64,000 nt of DNA from Cannabis sativa (taxonomy: Eukaryota > Streptophyta > Magnoliopsida > Rosales > Cannabaceae). Position numbers and translations under genes: made by a program. Below are positions 1 to 10,894 of the stretch, in pieces. Every line of letters starts with the position of its first letter. The stretch's first letter is position 1. The notes under the pieces were generated by a model. It saw only the letters and a program-made list of their open reading frames with translations. It ran no database searches and was not told the DNA's origin. The stretch is from assembly GCF_029168945.1 (NCBI RefSeq), contig NC_083602.1:77148600-77212599 (forward strand), given 5' to 3'.

Positions 1-222
1 AACCCACCTCCGCATTACAATGACCCCATGAGAACCCCATACATCGTCTTTCCTTGTGCTGAAACCCATATGTTTCGCGTACATTTCGTAGAATGCTTCC
101 TATTTTTCTAGTTTGTCGAGGCTCTTGCCAAGCACGTCCTGTATTTCAATCTCATTCACTGGTTTTATCATGTTTAGTTGTGCTGTGATGGTTTCCCATT
201 CATAAGTGTGTTCGTCATTCAT
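1..222 (-). pseudogene. FAR1-related sequence protein, N-terminal fragment with in-frame stop
   Basis: Reading the minus strand from the ATG at 222-220 gives an acidic N-terminus and then the start of a FAR1 DNA-binding domain (motifs EAFYEMYAKHMGFSTRKDD and IVMRRWV), typical of the FAR1/FHY3 family, which descends from Mutator-like transposases. A TAG at 102-100 (codon 41) interrupts the frame just before the conserved EAFY segment; the frame is open again from there to the window edge. The rest of the protein (zinc-chelating, transposase-like and SWIM parts) would lie left of the window. It is divergently arranged with the viroplasmin-like gene at 3806, with promoter-like repeats between them. 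I see the domain start and the stop codon. That the gene is dead rather than read through or spliced around the stop is inference. Confidence 0.75.
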
Positions 223-350
223 GTTGGCTTGTTATTGATTTGTGAGAATTATAGATGAGGAGTAAGGTTTAGAGGGTGCTGAGGGGATTGAAATTAGATT
301 TTGTGAGTTTAAAGGGCTGAGATAATAGGGTTGTGTGGAGTTGGTGATCT

Positions 351-860
351 CATTTGGTGATCACATTTAAAGCTGTTGGGCTGATATTAATGGGCCTCTA
401 CAATATTACAATCTGAACTCAACTCCTCTCGTACGTCAGAACAGTATAATAGTACAAATTGTTTTAATTTCATTCCACATGTAATTGTAAAATAAGGCTA
501 TTTGACGAAAAATTTAAAGGGGTGATGGTATTGAGTTGAAAGGGTTGGTGGTTGCATTTAAATAGATTGGCCTTATGTTAATGGGCCTTCACCTAAGTTT
601 TTCAATGAGTTGAACCATTTTCGTACGTCCGAAATAAAACATTGTACTTCTTTTGTTTTTGAAAAAAAATATGTAAAGAAAAGAAGAAAATTTTAATAAA
701 TGGTTAGTTGTTCACATTTAAATCTATTGGGCTTATATTAATGGGCCTATACCAACATCTTTTAATGAATTCAACCATTCCTGTACTTTACAAAGATAAC
801 GCAGTACTATTATGAAAACTCCCTGCGTGTACACGTGTATTAAAGTGATGACATTTTTTA
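351..860. promoter_or_regulatory. Three tandem promoter-like modules with TGGGCC core
   Basis: Three diverged copies of a module each carry a TTGGGCT/TTGGCCT-like stretch, then TTAATGGGCC (TGGGCC at 391-396, 582-587 and 742-747), an AACTC/AACCAT stretch, a CGTACGT-like motif in the first two, and a GTAC-rich tail. TGGGCC is the plant site II element of many proximal promoters. The modules sit upstream of the minus-strand FAR1-like start (222) and, past the MULE-like insertion, of the plus-strand gene at 3806. Promoter activity is inferred. Confidence 0.55.
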
Positions 861-899
861 GTAGAATGGGTAGTTTCTCCTATTTATATATGTTGGGCA

Positions 900-3433
900 T
901 TTATATATGGGGTTTTTTCTATTTTGGGTTAATATTACTTTAAATAAACATTTATACTATTACAAGCAAAAATAAACATTTATATTTTTTTTATTAATTT
1001 CAAAAATATTATTTTCAAAGTTTCTTATTTACAAAAATACGGTACAAAAACTCCCCTAGATGCGCAAGGAGAAGTGTGACACACATGTGGCTATGTGGGC
1101 GAGTGAGACTCACACGGGAGTGAGGGACAAAGCCTTCAGAGTTGTCTGACGCTCACAAACTGTAGCGTCAGAACACAGCAGCCGTTGCCACGTGGCGAAT
1201 TCGGACAAAGTAGATTTTAACGTGTAGGGCTTCTTTTCTCAGCGCAAAACAACTAAATGACAACACAAAAACAACTAAAAAACAACTTAACCATAACATA
1301 TAAATCAATTAAAGTTGTTTCCAACATCTTATTTCAACTTTAAAATATTATATAAAATCAAGTTATTTTTATGTTGTTCTATAGTTGTTATGAATTGTTA
1401 TACACTACACTAGTTGCTCAATAAGTAAAAAATAGAGTTTTACATGTTAAAACAAAAACTTATATTATCTCTTATATTAAGACATGGAAAATAATAAGAG
1501 AACACAAATTATGTTGATTTTGAATTAAGTGAAAAATTGATAGGAAGAGATTGTAAATATGAATAAAAATTACTTAAATTTAGTAATAACATTATTGTTG
1601 TTTTAAAGTTGTAAATATGTTATTTTTTGAGAATGTTGCTTTGAGTTGTTTGTACGTTGAGTCTCAGTGGTCAAAATCTGTAGATTTCCAGTTATTTTTA
1701 TGTTTTTATATCGTTGCTAAATTGTTGTTAACAATTTAAAAAAGCCACTAACAACTATTATCTTTTTTAAAATATATATATAATTATACCAATACTTGAT
1801 GTAGAAATTAAAAATATAATAATAGTTGTTTCTTAATGTACTAAAAATATAAACAAATTAATATATATAATGTTCAATATCCCGTACAAAACACATATGA
1901 AGGTCACTAGATAAAAATTTAAAAAAATGTCTAAGCAAAATTTTTTAAATGATATTGCTCTTCAGCACATACAGTCAAAACCAAATACACTTCTCAATTA
2001 TTAATCCATGCACAGTAGCTTTAATCTTCTTGAAAGAGTTTGGAACATTTTCTTGTACACTTTCAATATGTGTGATTTACTTCATTCTACCAAAAGAATA
2101 GAAATGAACAGAAAGCTTATTCTGATTAACTACGAAATTCATCATCACTAGAAATTAAGTTTATTGCATTCAACTGCAGCAGCAAAACAATAATATAAAA
2201 ATGGATGCATTTAAAAAATAACATATAAGCAACTTATAAACAACGCTATATCAACATAATTATTAAAAAAACTATAAATAAATTAACTAATTCATAAAAT
2301 CAAAATGAACAAAAAATAATAGCAGAACAACAATACGAAAAGCTCAACTTAAAGAAGAAAAAAAGTACAATTGAATATGTCTTCTTTCTTTAGGCTAGTG
2401 AAAACTTAGTGTTTTTGAGCATTTCATCAAACACATAACATATGTGTTTTTATATATGTGCACATATATACATACACAAAAAAAATATACAAACTCTCAT
2501 ATAATAATATATTTACAGAACAAAGTTTGCAACTGAAATGACATCAAAATCAATAATCTATTTTGAAAAAAAAATGTAACTTACAAATGAATAGAAATGG
2601 ACAACAAACTTATTCTAATCAACTTTGAAGTTCACCATCTTTGAAAAATCAAATTTTTTTCATTCAACTGCAGCAGGACAACAACATAAATAGTGAAGGC
2701 ATTTACAAAATAACATATAAACAACTTATAAACAATGCCAACACAACTCTATATCAACACTATCATTAAAAATTTATAGATAAATTGACTAAATTATAAA
2801 ACCAAAATGAACAAAAAATTATGCCAGAACTACGAAAAGCTCAACTTAAAAAAGAAGAAAAAATACAGTTGAATAGGTCTTCTTTATTTAGGCTAGTGAA
2901 AACTCAATTCTTTTGGGCATTTCATCAAACACATAGCATGTGTATCTTTATATACATTTAAATATACATATATATATACACATAAAAAAAAATCCAAACA
3001 CCAATATAATATATTTACAGAAAAAAAGTTTGCAACCATCAATTAATGTACTCAAAAAAAAAAAAACTGAAATAACATTCAAAATTAATAAAATATTTTG
3101 GAAAAAGTAAACAAAAAAAATAACTTACAAATTAATAGAAGCAAATGAGAATGGAGATGAACGATACGGGGAGGGAGATGGACTTTGTGCGGCCATTGAG
3201 GGATGAAGTGGAGGTTGATAGCAAGGGACTTGGAGATGAGCTTTCTACAATTAAAGATAGGGATGAAGTTAAAGTTAGAGGAAAAAGAGATTCCGTATAA
3301 TTGTAATTAACAAAACTTAAAAAGGTATAAATGAAAAAGTCAAATTGTATAAAAGTAAAACATGGCACGTGGCATTAAAAATGTAAATAATTTGTCAAAT
3401 TTGTCATTTTGTGTAAAAAAACCTTTATATATG
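900..3433. mobile_element. MULE-like non-autonomous DNA transposon with 10-bp TSD
   Basis: The 10-bp sequence TTTATATATG occurs at 900-909 and again at 3424-3433 and is read as the target-site duplication, bounding an element at 910-3423. The ends are short imperfect inverted repeats: GGGTTTTTTCTATTTTG on the left and, reverse-complemented, GGTTTTTTTACACAAAATG on the right. A TSD of 9-11 bp with GGGTTTTT-type ends suggests a Mutator-like element. No transposase is encoded. Removing the element and one TSD brings promoter module 4 to 183 bp from module 3, matching the 160-190 bp spacing of the others, which independently supports the borders. The TIR match is weak, so the superfamily is less sure than the insertion itself. 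Confidence 0.6.
2096..3125. repeat. Two ~500-bp direct copies inside the MULE-like element
   Basis: The segments at about 2096-2580 and 2588-3125 share the same order of landmarks: AATAGAAATG, TTCAACTGCAGCAG, ACAACTTATAAACAA, TTTAGGCTAGTGAAAACT and TTTCATCAAACACATA. They are diverged tandem copies. A short third start is visible near 3122. Confidence 0.7.
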
Positions 3434-3600
3434 TTGGGCTGATATTAATGGGCCCTTCACCTACATCTTCTTATGAGTTAAACCATCGTCGTACGTTAGA
3501 ACAGTACCGTAGTACATTAGGTTTCTTGGAAAAATGGGATTGATGAATAATGTTGACATTTGACCATACTACGTACGCCTACACGTGTATTTAATTGTGT
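3424..3600. promoter_or_regulatory. Fourth promoter-like module upstream of viroplasmin-like gene
   Basis: This is the same module as at 351-860: TTGGGCTGATATTAATGGGCC with TGGGCC at 3449-3454, then AACCAT and CGTACGTTAGAACAGTAC. The tail with ACACGTGTATT at about 3582 contains a G-box core (CACGTG) and matches the tail of module 3 near 832. It lies about 360 bp before the ATG at 3806. Confidence 0.5.
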
Positions 3601-3805
3601 AATTCAGAGATTTCAGCACCCCTCTTTTGACACATCAGATGTGCCCAATGGAGTACATCCCAATGGAGTACAACTAACTAAAAAACGTACTATAGGGTTA
3701 TTCTCCACGACTTATATAACACACTTGAGACGTTTTCCAATCCAGCATCAAGTTTATAGAGAAATTAACTTGTAATTTAGTTATTAGCATTACAATATAT
3801 CAAGT

Positions 3806-4243
3806 ATGAGTTCAGGTCCGCACTGGGTTATTTTCAATGGACCAAATGAAGGTATCTATAGTAGGTACGAAGATGCTGTAAGCAAAAACACTACTTCTGA
3901 TGCGTCCATTAAAATAATTCTTTATGAATCTTTCATATAAGCTTTTTCTGCTTTATGTCTACATGGAGAGATGGGACAATGCTTCACTGGGCAGCAAGTT
4001 AGAGAACTTTGCTGTGTTAATGAGTTTCCCTGCATGTGGGATTCTGATGATGATAATGATGAAGAGGCTATCCTTAATTCTGTTTGCTCACTGTTTGATG
4101 AGGGTGAATGCTCTGGTGCAAATAAATCACCCGAACAGGACAATGTGAAAGATTCGACTGACAAAGGTGAGGACCGAAATGGAGATGATATAGAAGTTGG
4201 GGACAAAGGAGGAGTGGATACTTCTCCCAAAAATAGTAAATGA
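3806..4243 (+). pseudogene. Viroplasmin/RNase H1 N-terminal domain protein, interrupted by one stop
   Basis: From the ATG at 3806 the protein begins with PHWVIFNGPNEGIYSRYEDA, the signature of the Cauli_VI (viroplasmin) domain also found at the N-terminus of RNase H1, which binds RNA:DNA hybrids or dsRNA. A TAA at 3938-3940 (codon 45) falls in the domain where an acidic residue would be expected. The same frame stays open to the stop at 4241-4243, giving an acidic tail rich in Asp, Glu, Lys and Gly. There is no catalytic RNase H part. An intact form would be about 145 residues. Convergent with the minus-strand gene ending at 4590. The stop suggests a recent pseudogene; a start at ATG 3971 could still give a 90-residue tail peptide. 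Confidence 0.65.
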
Positions 4244-4589
4244 TGCACTGTGTTAGTGTCCAAGTTATGTTATTTTATATTTTGAAGCTATAATGTTTTA
4301 TGAGTATTTGTTATGAAATCTGTACTTTGGTTTATTTTGGAGTATTAATGTCACTTTCCTCATTAATTAATTGTGCAATTAAAAGTGAAGTGAATCATTG
4401 TGAAATCACAACTGCAAATAGAAAGAAAATAATATAGTAGAGTTACATACAACTACATATATAATGGAGGTAAGTGCTTCAATCTCATTAAATGGCCTAA
4501 CAAAAAGTTGATTCAACGGCCATATGAGATGAGTTGTAACAAAAGTACACTATATATATAAAATACCACGATTGAAACTGAACGGATGT
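4244..4589. other. Intergenic space between convergent genes
   Basis: AT-rich stretch shared by the 3' ends of the viroplasmin-like gene and the minus-strand coiled-coil gene. It holds polyadenylation-like AATAAA-type sequences in both directions and no other recognisable feature. Confidence 0.4.
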
Positions 4590-5072
4590 TCAATAAAGTT
4601 CTATAACTTGAGGGAACTTCCGTTGAGACGGAGGGCTATTGTCTCTGAACGGGGACTTTGGTCGTGAAGGACTTTGTCTTGGAGTAGTGTTTGGTGATTC
4701 TTGTTTTACATGAAGTGGGTAGTGGGGTATGGACACCTCGGTGTAGTCGAGAATGTCATCCATGATACCCTCTAATTTTTCTCTTGAAGTGTTGGCTTCT
4801 TGCATGGCATTGGCTGAATGGTAGAGGTGTTCCGCCAGTTTGTATGACTCCTGCTTGGCCTCTGTGGCTCTTAAATGTGCCTTCCTTATAAGTTTTTCGT
4901 GTTCGTGGAGAAAAGTCTCGAGCCTTGCACAGTTAGGACATCCTGAAATGGAGGCTGAACGGAGTCTTGGACTTCGTGACGATGTACCTACGGGTCTTGT
5001 GGAAGAAAAAGGATGCGGTGGGGATTTTTGAGGACTTGTTTCAAAAGGGTTGAAGTTTTGGTAAGGGTCCAT
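4590..5072 (-). CDS. Uncharacterised 160-residue Ser/Pro-rich coiled-coil protein
   Basis: An intact ORF starts at the ATG at 5072 (MDPYQNFNPFETSPQKS) and ends at a TGA at 4592-4590. Visible parts: a Ser/Pro/Arg-rich N-terminus (residues 1-42), a CxxC pair in GCPNCARLE (about 44-52), a charged helical stretch with heptad-like spacing (about 50-108), and a second Ser/Pro-rich tail (about 125-155) with repeated SP/SPxR motifs. No enzyme domain is recognised. The last exon of the Ulp1-like gene at 15,179 also ends in an SPSRSPR-type tail, which is only a loose resemblance. Many phosphorylatable SP sites and a central coiled coil would suit an adaptor or nuclear protein, but that is inference. 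It sits among TE-related genes and may belong to a mobile cargo set. The ORF is clearly longer and more codon-like than its surroundings. Confidence 0.6.
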   Translation of the reverse strand: MDPYQNFNPFETSPQKSPPHPFSSTRPVGTSSRSPRLRSASISGCPNCARLETFLHEHEKLIRKAHLRATEAKQESYKLAEHLYHSANAMQEANTSREKLEGIMDDILDYTEVSIPHYPLHVKQESPNTTPRQSPSRPKSPFRDNSPPSQRKFPQVIELY

Positions 5073-6829
5073 TTGATGTAGGTAATAGTAAAACGGGGTT
5101 TGAAAAAAATGCTTAGTTTGGATAACCTAACCTTTACTGATATAGTGGTTTGGTGGGTTGATGTACACGTGATTGGGTTCATGTAATAATTATGGATTTT
5201 TTTCCCAATTTAACCATTTAATAGTTAATAAATTTTCACAATGGTAATATCCACTTACGACAATTTGAGAAATCCCAATTTACCCATTTATTAGTTAACC
5301 AATTTTAATACAAGGAGAAGGTCAATCGAATCCCACAAATAAAATCTAAGCAATATCGAGAAAGTACTATGTGATGTGACATTTTTATATTAAAAACTAA
5401 TATACCTATGGTTTTATGATTTAAATAATAATTTCCAAAATTAAAGTAAAAATAAAATTCTTTAAAGTATTAGTACACATGGAAGACATAATGAATGAAG
5501 TCAGTTGATTTATTACGGCCGTATAAAAATGTCACATCACCATCTTCAAATAATAAGTACATGGTTTAAATGGTGAAATTAAAAATGTGATATGACATCC
5601 ACTCATTTCCGTAGTCAATAATTTATTAAAATTTGACATCATAATCGTTGTTGGTACTACTATCATAATTTATTAAATCTGACCTATTTGATTTGTCCAA
5701 ATTTTAATAAGAAAAATGTCATATTAGTATATTAGAGCCCAACAAATATTAAATCTCCTTAAGTAATATAGGTAGGTGTCGTGTTTTCATAGAGTATCTT
5801 AATTAACTCAAATCAAGGAATCCCATGAGATCTGCATGTCATAATGTACTGAGTTTGATTTGACGTTACACTATGAAATCGCTGACGTACGTTATTTAAA
5901 GTATAGGAAATACTCCATTTAACGTCAGTGAGTACACTGTGGGACGTACACAGAAAATTAAATATTGATAAGACAACAATTGGTTTTTTTAGTGAGTATC
6001 TACAAATTAAAATTACAGGAAATAGTCCATACTTGGTTAAGAAGATTACAATATTTGGACAATTTTTAAATAATTCCCAACAACTTAAGAACATGGACTA
6101 TTAAGAATGGGTAGTAGTCCAAAATTAGTACAACTCCTAAATAGGAAATGGTTTAAACTGTATTAAAATAAGTATTGTACGAATAAATATGTCCGAAATT
6201 ATAGTTTACATTTGAAAAAAAATCTTATTATCTCATTAAATTCAAATATTGAGTAAACATAATTGGACCATACTGTATTTACGATGTGAAGTACTCTGTA
6301 CAGATATTGATGTATGTTATTTTCAAACTTGAACTTATTGAGATATGGGAGATCCAGCTTCTGACGTACATTGAAATACGTTCCAAACATATTTTCATAT
6401 AATTTATTTTTGTGGCTGTTGAAAATTTATTTTAGGGTTGGAAAGACATATGTAGAAATACGTTATTAGAATAAAGAAATCTTTTATATTTGCTAATTAA
6501 TTTGTAGGAACCACATTACAGTTTTTCACATCTTGATTAGAATAAAGTATTCAACATTACAATTTTCCAATAATAAAAGTGAACAACCAACTACCATTAC
6601 AATGAAGATGTTATGAATCCGTGTTGGTCAAATTAATATTAAATATTTACATTTAAAACCTGATTTGACTAGACTGTACAACCTATCAATGAAGATGACT
6701 TTGTGAATGCGTTGGAAAAAGGCATTTGGATAAACCCAACCAAATGGTGATGTGAGTTCAAATTTCAAATGAAATATTAAAAAATAATAATTAATAATTT
6801 CCAAGGTATTACTAATTACTTCATAGTTA
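5073..6829. other. AT-rich intergenic region with GACGTAC-rich dispersed repeats
   Basis: No convincing coding region. Short duplicated stretches occur, for example CCCAATTTAACCATTTAATAGTTAA near 5210 against its copy near 5276, and several GACGTAC/GTACGT motifs (about 5884, 5940, 6360). The block around 6440-6530 (GTAGAAATACGTTATTAGAAT, TTTGTAGGAACCAC) recurs near 7130 and, weaker, near 9075. Confidence 0.5.
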
Positions 6830-7713
6830 TATGTAATTATTTTACTAATATTTTACCATCAATCCGTATAAGGTCACATCAGTAGGGTGTAAGATCTACT
6901 TTGAAAACCCTAGCTCATACCATATCAATTATTAAAACAAGAGCAGAACACGCCAAAATATCCCAATAAGATTTTTAAATTGAAAATATTTTTTCATTTG
7001 TTCTCATCAAACCCAAATATGCTCCGCATGTCACGCATTATTGAAATTTGATTGTGACGTACTGTGTACAGACTTTGACGTACGTATTTTAAAAACTTTC
7101 AACATATTCAAATACGCTGCGAATGTGAGGACTTACGTAGAAATACGTTATTAGAATATATAATAAATCATTTATATTTGGTAATTAATTTGTAGGAACC
7201 ACTTTCTCTATAAAGATGGAAGTTATTTTTGTGAGTTATGAAGGGTACAAAGTTAGGTGATATGTCATCCACTTATTTTATTATGGAATTATGTTTTAAA
7301 ATTTGACATTGCAAGTGTTATTCATAGCTTATTGGAAATAATGAAACTCAATGGCACATATTCGGTCAACATAGTTCCATTCCAAATAAAATTTAAGTTT
7401 ACAGTTACAAAGACATACACAATAGAACAGAATTTGTACATAACATAGTTGTATCCTAAAATAAATTTAATTAGGATGCTTTATTGAGATATACTATAAT
7501 ATCGGTACTGTTATTACATGATGCTTTATCTGACCTAAGACTTTAGTTTTCCTCCCCGCGTCTCGATTTTGTTCTAGTGTTTGGCGCACCGACGGTTGTG
7601 TCAAATATGATAACACTCATCCCTCGATGGCCTTGTGGACTGCGGGAGGTTGGGTGAGGTTCGGTTGGATGGCATATTTGGCGGCGTCTCAAGTAGTTCC
7701 GTCCAGCCTAATC

Positions 7714-7797
7714 CACCCATCCGAACCCTTCGTCAACATTACCTGAATATACATGTACCATCCGAACCCTTCGTCAACATTACCTGAATATACATGT
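7714..7797. repeat. Short tandem duplication inside copy A
   Basis: A stretch of about 41 bp beginning CATCCGAACCCTTCGTCAAC occurs twice in a row (from about 7717 and 7758). Copy B has it once (near 9890), so the tandem arose in copy A after the larger duplication. Confidence 0.8.
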
Positions 7798-8117
7798 AGT
7801 ACATACATAAAATTTCTAAGAATCAATTTGTAATAATATACTATTGAAATAAATAGACATAAAGAGTTGGGTTATTACCCAGATTTGTTATGAGATGATT
7901 GATTGAATTGCTGAAATTCCCTTGATGCACCTACAACACACGGTTGTAGTGCATACCAATCCTTTTATTTACACATCTTCACTTCGGTGCAACAACAATA
8001 TATAATTTATTTTTTTATATATTATCCCTACACATACGTCTACAGGAAGGGAGTGACTTCTCTAGGAAAGAGAACAATACTAAATTGAGGTGTGAAGGAG
8101 TAAGGACAGGTACAGGG

Positions 8118-8127
8118 CTATATATAG
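8118..8127 (-). promoter_or_regulatory. TATA box, minus strand, duplication copy A
   Basis: CTATATATAG sits in a GC-richer, well conserved stretch followed on the minus strand by a CT-rich leader (CTCCTTCACACCTCAATT) and later a possible intron and exon (GACGAAGG...). The same arrangement is kept in copy B. The transcript, if any, has no clearly conserved reading frame. Confidence 0.4.
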
Positions 8128-8989
8128 TACCTGTGGATGTGATTGTGTTGTGTAGTCTTTTCAAAAATTAAGAAATAATAATTAATACAAATTGGTACGA
8201 CTAAAAATGGGGTGATATAACACCAATATAAATCTGATTTTGTCAATGCATTGAAAACCGTAAGTTCAACATACCCAACCAACTAATAAATTTTTCTTGA
8301 AAGACGTAATTTGAACCAACCTAATGACCGGTTTTGTTATGGTTTGGTTAAGTTTGGTTAGAAAAATCAAATATTTAAATAAGTGAAATGTTGTCCCATT
8401 CGTAAAATTGTCACATGTAGCAACAAATATGCCCATATTATGTCCAAATAAACATGTGTGGCCAAATGAATAAGAAATTAAATTATGATGTTTACTAATA
8501 ATAAAAACTCAATTTGTGAGTACTACGAACCAGCTCAGTTAATAATTGGTACGTGTAAGAAATTAGTACAATTTGTGAGAAAAATAATTGTTATTAGTTT
8601 GTATTGGAATACTAATTTCCAATAATTAGTTGACATCTGTAGGATGTACTACCTTCTTTAAAAACATAAAACATACAAATTTAGGGATATTATTATAACA
8701 CAAACCTTTGAAGTCAATATGAAAGAAAATAATGTTTTAATTTAAATATACATTTTGACTGGGTTAATACAATAAAACTTAAATTACCTTTGTTTAATTT
8801 TTGTCTTTTGTTAATAAAAACTCCTACAGTACAATGATGTGACATATATATATATTTAAAACTCAACCAAGTACGATTTTATAATAAAATAATAATTTGA
8901 ACACTTAAAGTAAATAGCAAATCCTTCAAAACCCTAAACAACAATTTTAAATAAATGAGGAGGACCTTTTTTGTATTTTAAAATAATAA

Positions 8990-10680
8990 ATATTTTAGTA
9001 ATATTTTCCCATCAATCCATATACGGTCAAATCAGTATGTTGTACTATCTACTTGAATAACCTAAAAAAAATAATTACGTAGAAATATGTTATTACTATA
9101 AAGATACCTTCATTATTTGTTAATTAATTATGATAAACCATTTTTGAAATGATACATGTATATTTTTTGTGTACCGAAGGGTGCAAAGTTAGTTGATATT
9201 TTTTTTCATCTCATTTTATTTTTATCTTTTTTTTTGTCAAATTAAATAGATTATTTAACTTATTCTGCTAATTCTGTTCTTAATAAAATTACAGAATTTA
9301 TTAAAAAGAAAATCAAGTAATATAGTAGTATTTATTTTTTTGATCTAAGTCAAATATTGTATATATAGTTTTTTAGTACAATTTTCTTTAAAAAAATGAT
9401 TTTAATAATTAATATCTGATTGATTGGGACAAGATATCGTAAAATACGGTTGTTTAATTTTTGGTATAGTTTATTAAAGGATATAATATAAACCAGTTAA
9501 CCATGTACATCCTCAGATTTGAGTTTGAGCGTCAAATAATAGATAAATTATGGAACCAATTAATTATCATTATTATTTTAGTACGTAAATTGATTAATTA
9601 TCATTATTATTTGATACTGTAAATATACATTGTATTGAGATAAATTTGTACATATACTATAACATCGGGACTCTTATTACATGAGGAAGCAATTTGACCT
9701 AAGAATGTAAAAAAACGCTGACATTTGCCTCCCGCGTATCATTTTGTTCGAGAGTCTGGCGCACCGTTGTGTCAAATATGATAACACTCATTCCACGGTG
9801 GCCTTGTCGACTCGGGAGGTTGAGGTTCGGTAGGATGGCATATTTGGGTGGCCATATTGGAAGTAGTTCCGTCCACCCTACTCCACCCATCCGAAACCTT
9901 CGTCAACATTTCCTGAATATACATGTACCACATACATAAAATTTTTAAGAAACAATTTGTAATAATATACTGTTGAAATAAATAGACATAAAGAGTTGAG
10001 TTATTACCAAAATCTGTTATGAGATGATTGATTGAATTGCTGAAATTCCCTTGATGCACCTACAACACACGGTTGCAGTGCATACCAATCCTTCTATTTA
10101 CACATCTTCACTTCGGTGCAACAACAATACATAATTTTTTTTATATATATTATCCCTATACATACGTCTACAGATAGGGAGTGAGTTCTCTAGGAAAGAA
10201 AACAATACTAAATTGAGATGTGAAGGAGTAAGGAGAGGTAGAGGGGTATATATAGTACTTGTGGATGTGATTGTTGAGTGTAGTCCTGTCAAAAATTAAA
10301 AAATAATAATTAATATAACCCTAGGTACGAATAAAAAAGGGGTGGTATAACCCCAAGATAAATTTGATTTTGTCAATCCCTTGAAAAACGTAATTTCAAC
10401 AAACCCAACCCCCTTTTAATTTTTCCTTGGAAGACGTAATTCGAACCAACAAAATTCTCGGTTTTGTTCTGGTTTGGTTGACTGTGGTTAGAAAAATTAT
10501 GTATTTAAATAAGGTAAATGTTGTTCCCATTTTTCACATCCGTTAAGAACAACAATGGCCACATAAACTTCTCACATGTAGCAACAAATATCCTAATATT
10601 ATGTCCAAATAAACATGTGTGGCGAAATGAATAAGAAATTAAATTAGGATGTTTACTAATAATGAAAGCTCAATATTTTT
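8990..10680. repeat. Segmental duplication, copy B
   Basis: Diverged direct copy of 6830-8520 (see copy A for landmarks). Best matched part is 9655-10,675 against 7487-8515, where long runs are identical apart from substitutions and small indels. Homology stops at about 10,676 in a poly-T tract. A minus-strand ORF of 63 codons (9699-9890) lies in the GC-richer segment, but copy A has frame-shifting differences in the matching stretch. Confidence 0.75.
10247..10255 (-). promoter_or_regulatory. TATA box, minus strand, duplication copy B
   Basis: TATATATAG matches the TATA box of copy A at 8118-8127, with the same CT-rich leader downstream on the minus strand. Being kept in both copies makes it more than chance AT-richness, but transcription is not shown. 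Confidence 0.4.
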
Positions 10681-10894
10681 TTTTTGAAACGATTTTAATA
10701 TTTCATTAAAATATTATTCATTAGAATAAATATTGCAATAATTTTTGTAAGATTACATTAACGTATTAATCGTTGTAATCAAGATTGTAATAATTTTTTG
10801 AATACTATACAAATATAGATATTTAATAAAAAAAACAGTTTAATGTTATGAATACAATAGTAGTTTCAGACAAAAAGTGACTGTAGTAATAAAG

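Larger units (their letters stand above)
6830..8520. repeat. Segmental duplication, copy A
   Basis: This block is repeated in the same orientation at about 8990-10,680. Shared landmarks in order: TTTTACCATCAATCCGTATA (near 6850), TACGTAGAAATACGTTATTA (near 7135), ATTACATGATGCTTTATCTG (near 7513), the GC-richer stretch with TTTGGCGCACCG (near 7580), TTGATGCACCTACAACACAC, the TATA-containing stretch near 8118, and CATGTAGCAACAAATATGCC (near 8413). Copy A has extra sequence at about 6910-7125 and 7205-7485 that B lacks. The interval 8521-8989 between the copies is AT-rich with no gene seen. Confidence 0.75.

Noticed and set aside
3132..3368. 78-codon minus-strand ORF in the MULE-like element
   Set aside because: Ser/Leu-rich low-complexity translation with no homology; no transposase or cargo features.
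9699..9890. 63-codon ORF in duplication copy B as a real protein
   Set aside because: The matching part of copy A has frame-shifting differences and a different C-terminus, so there is no evidence for protein-level conservation.
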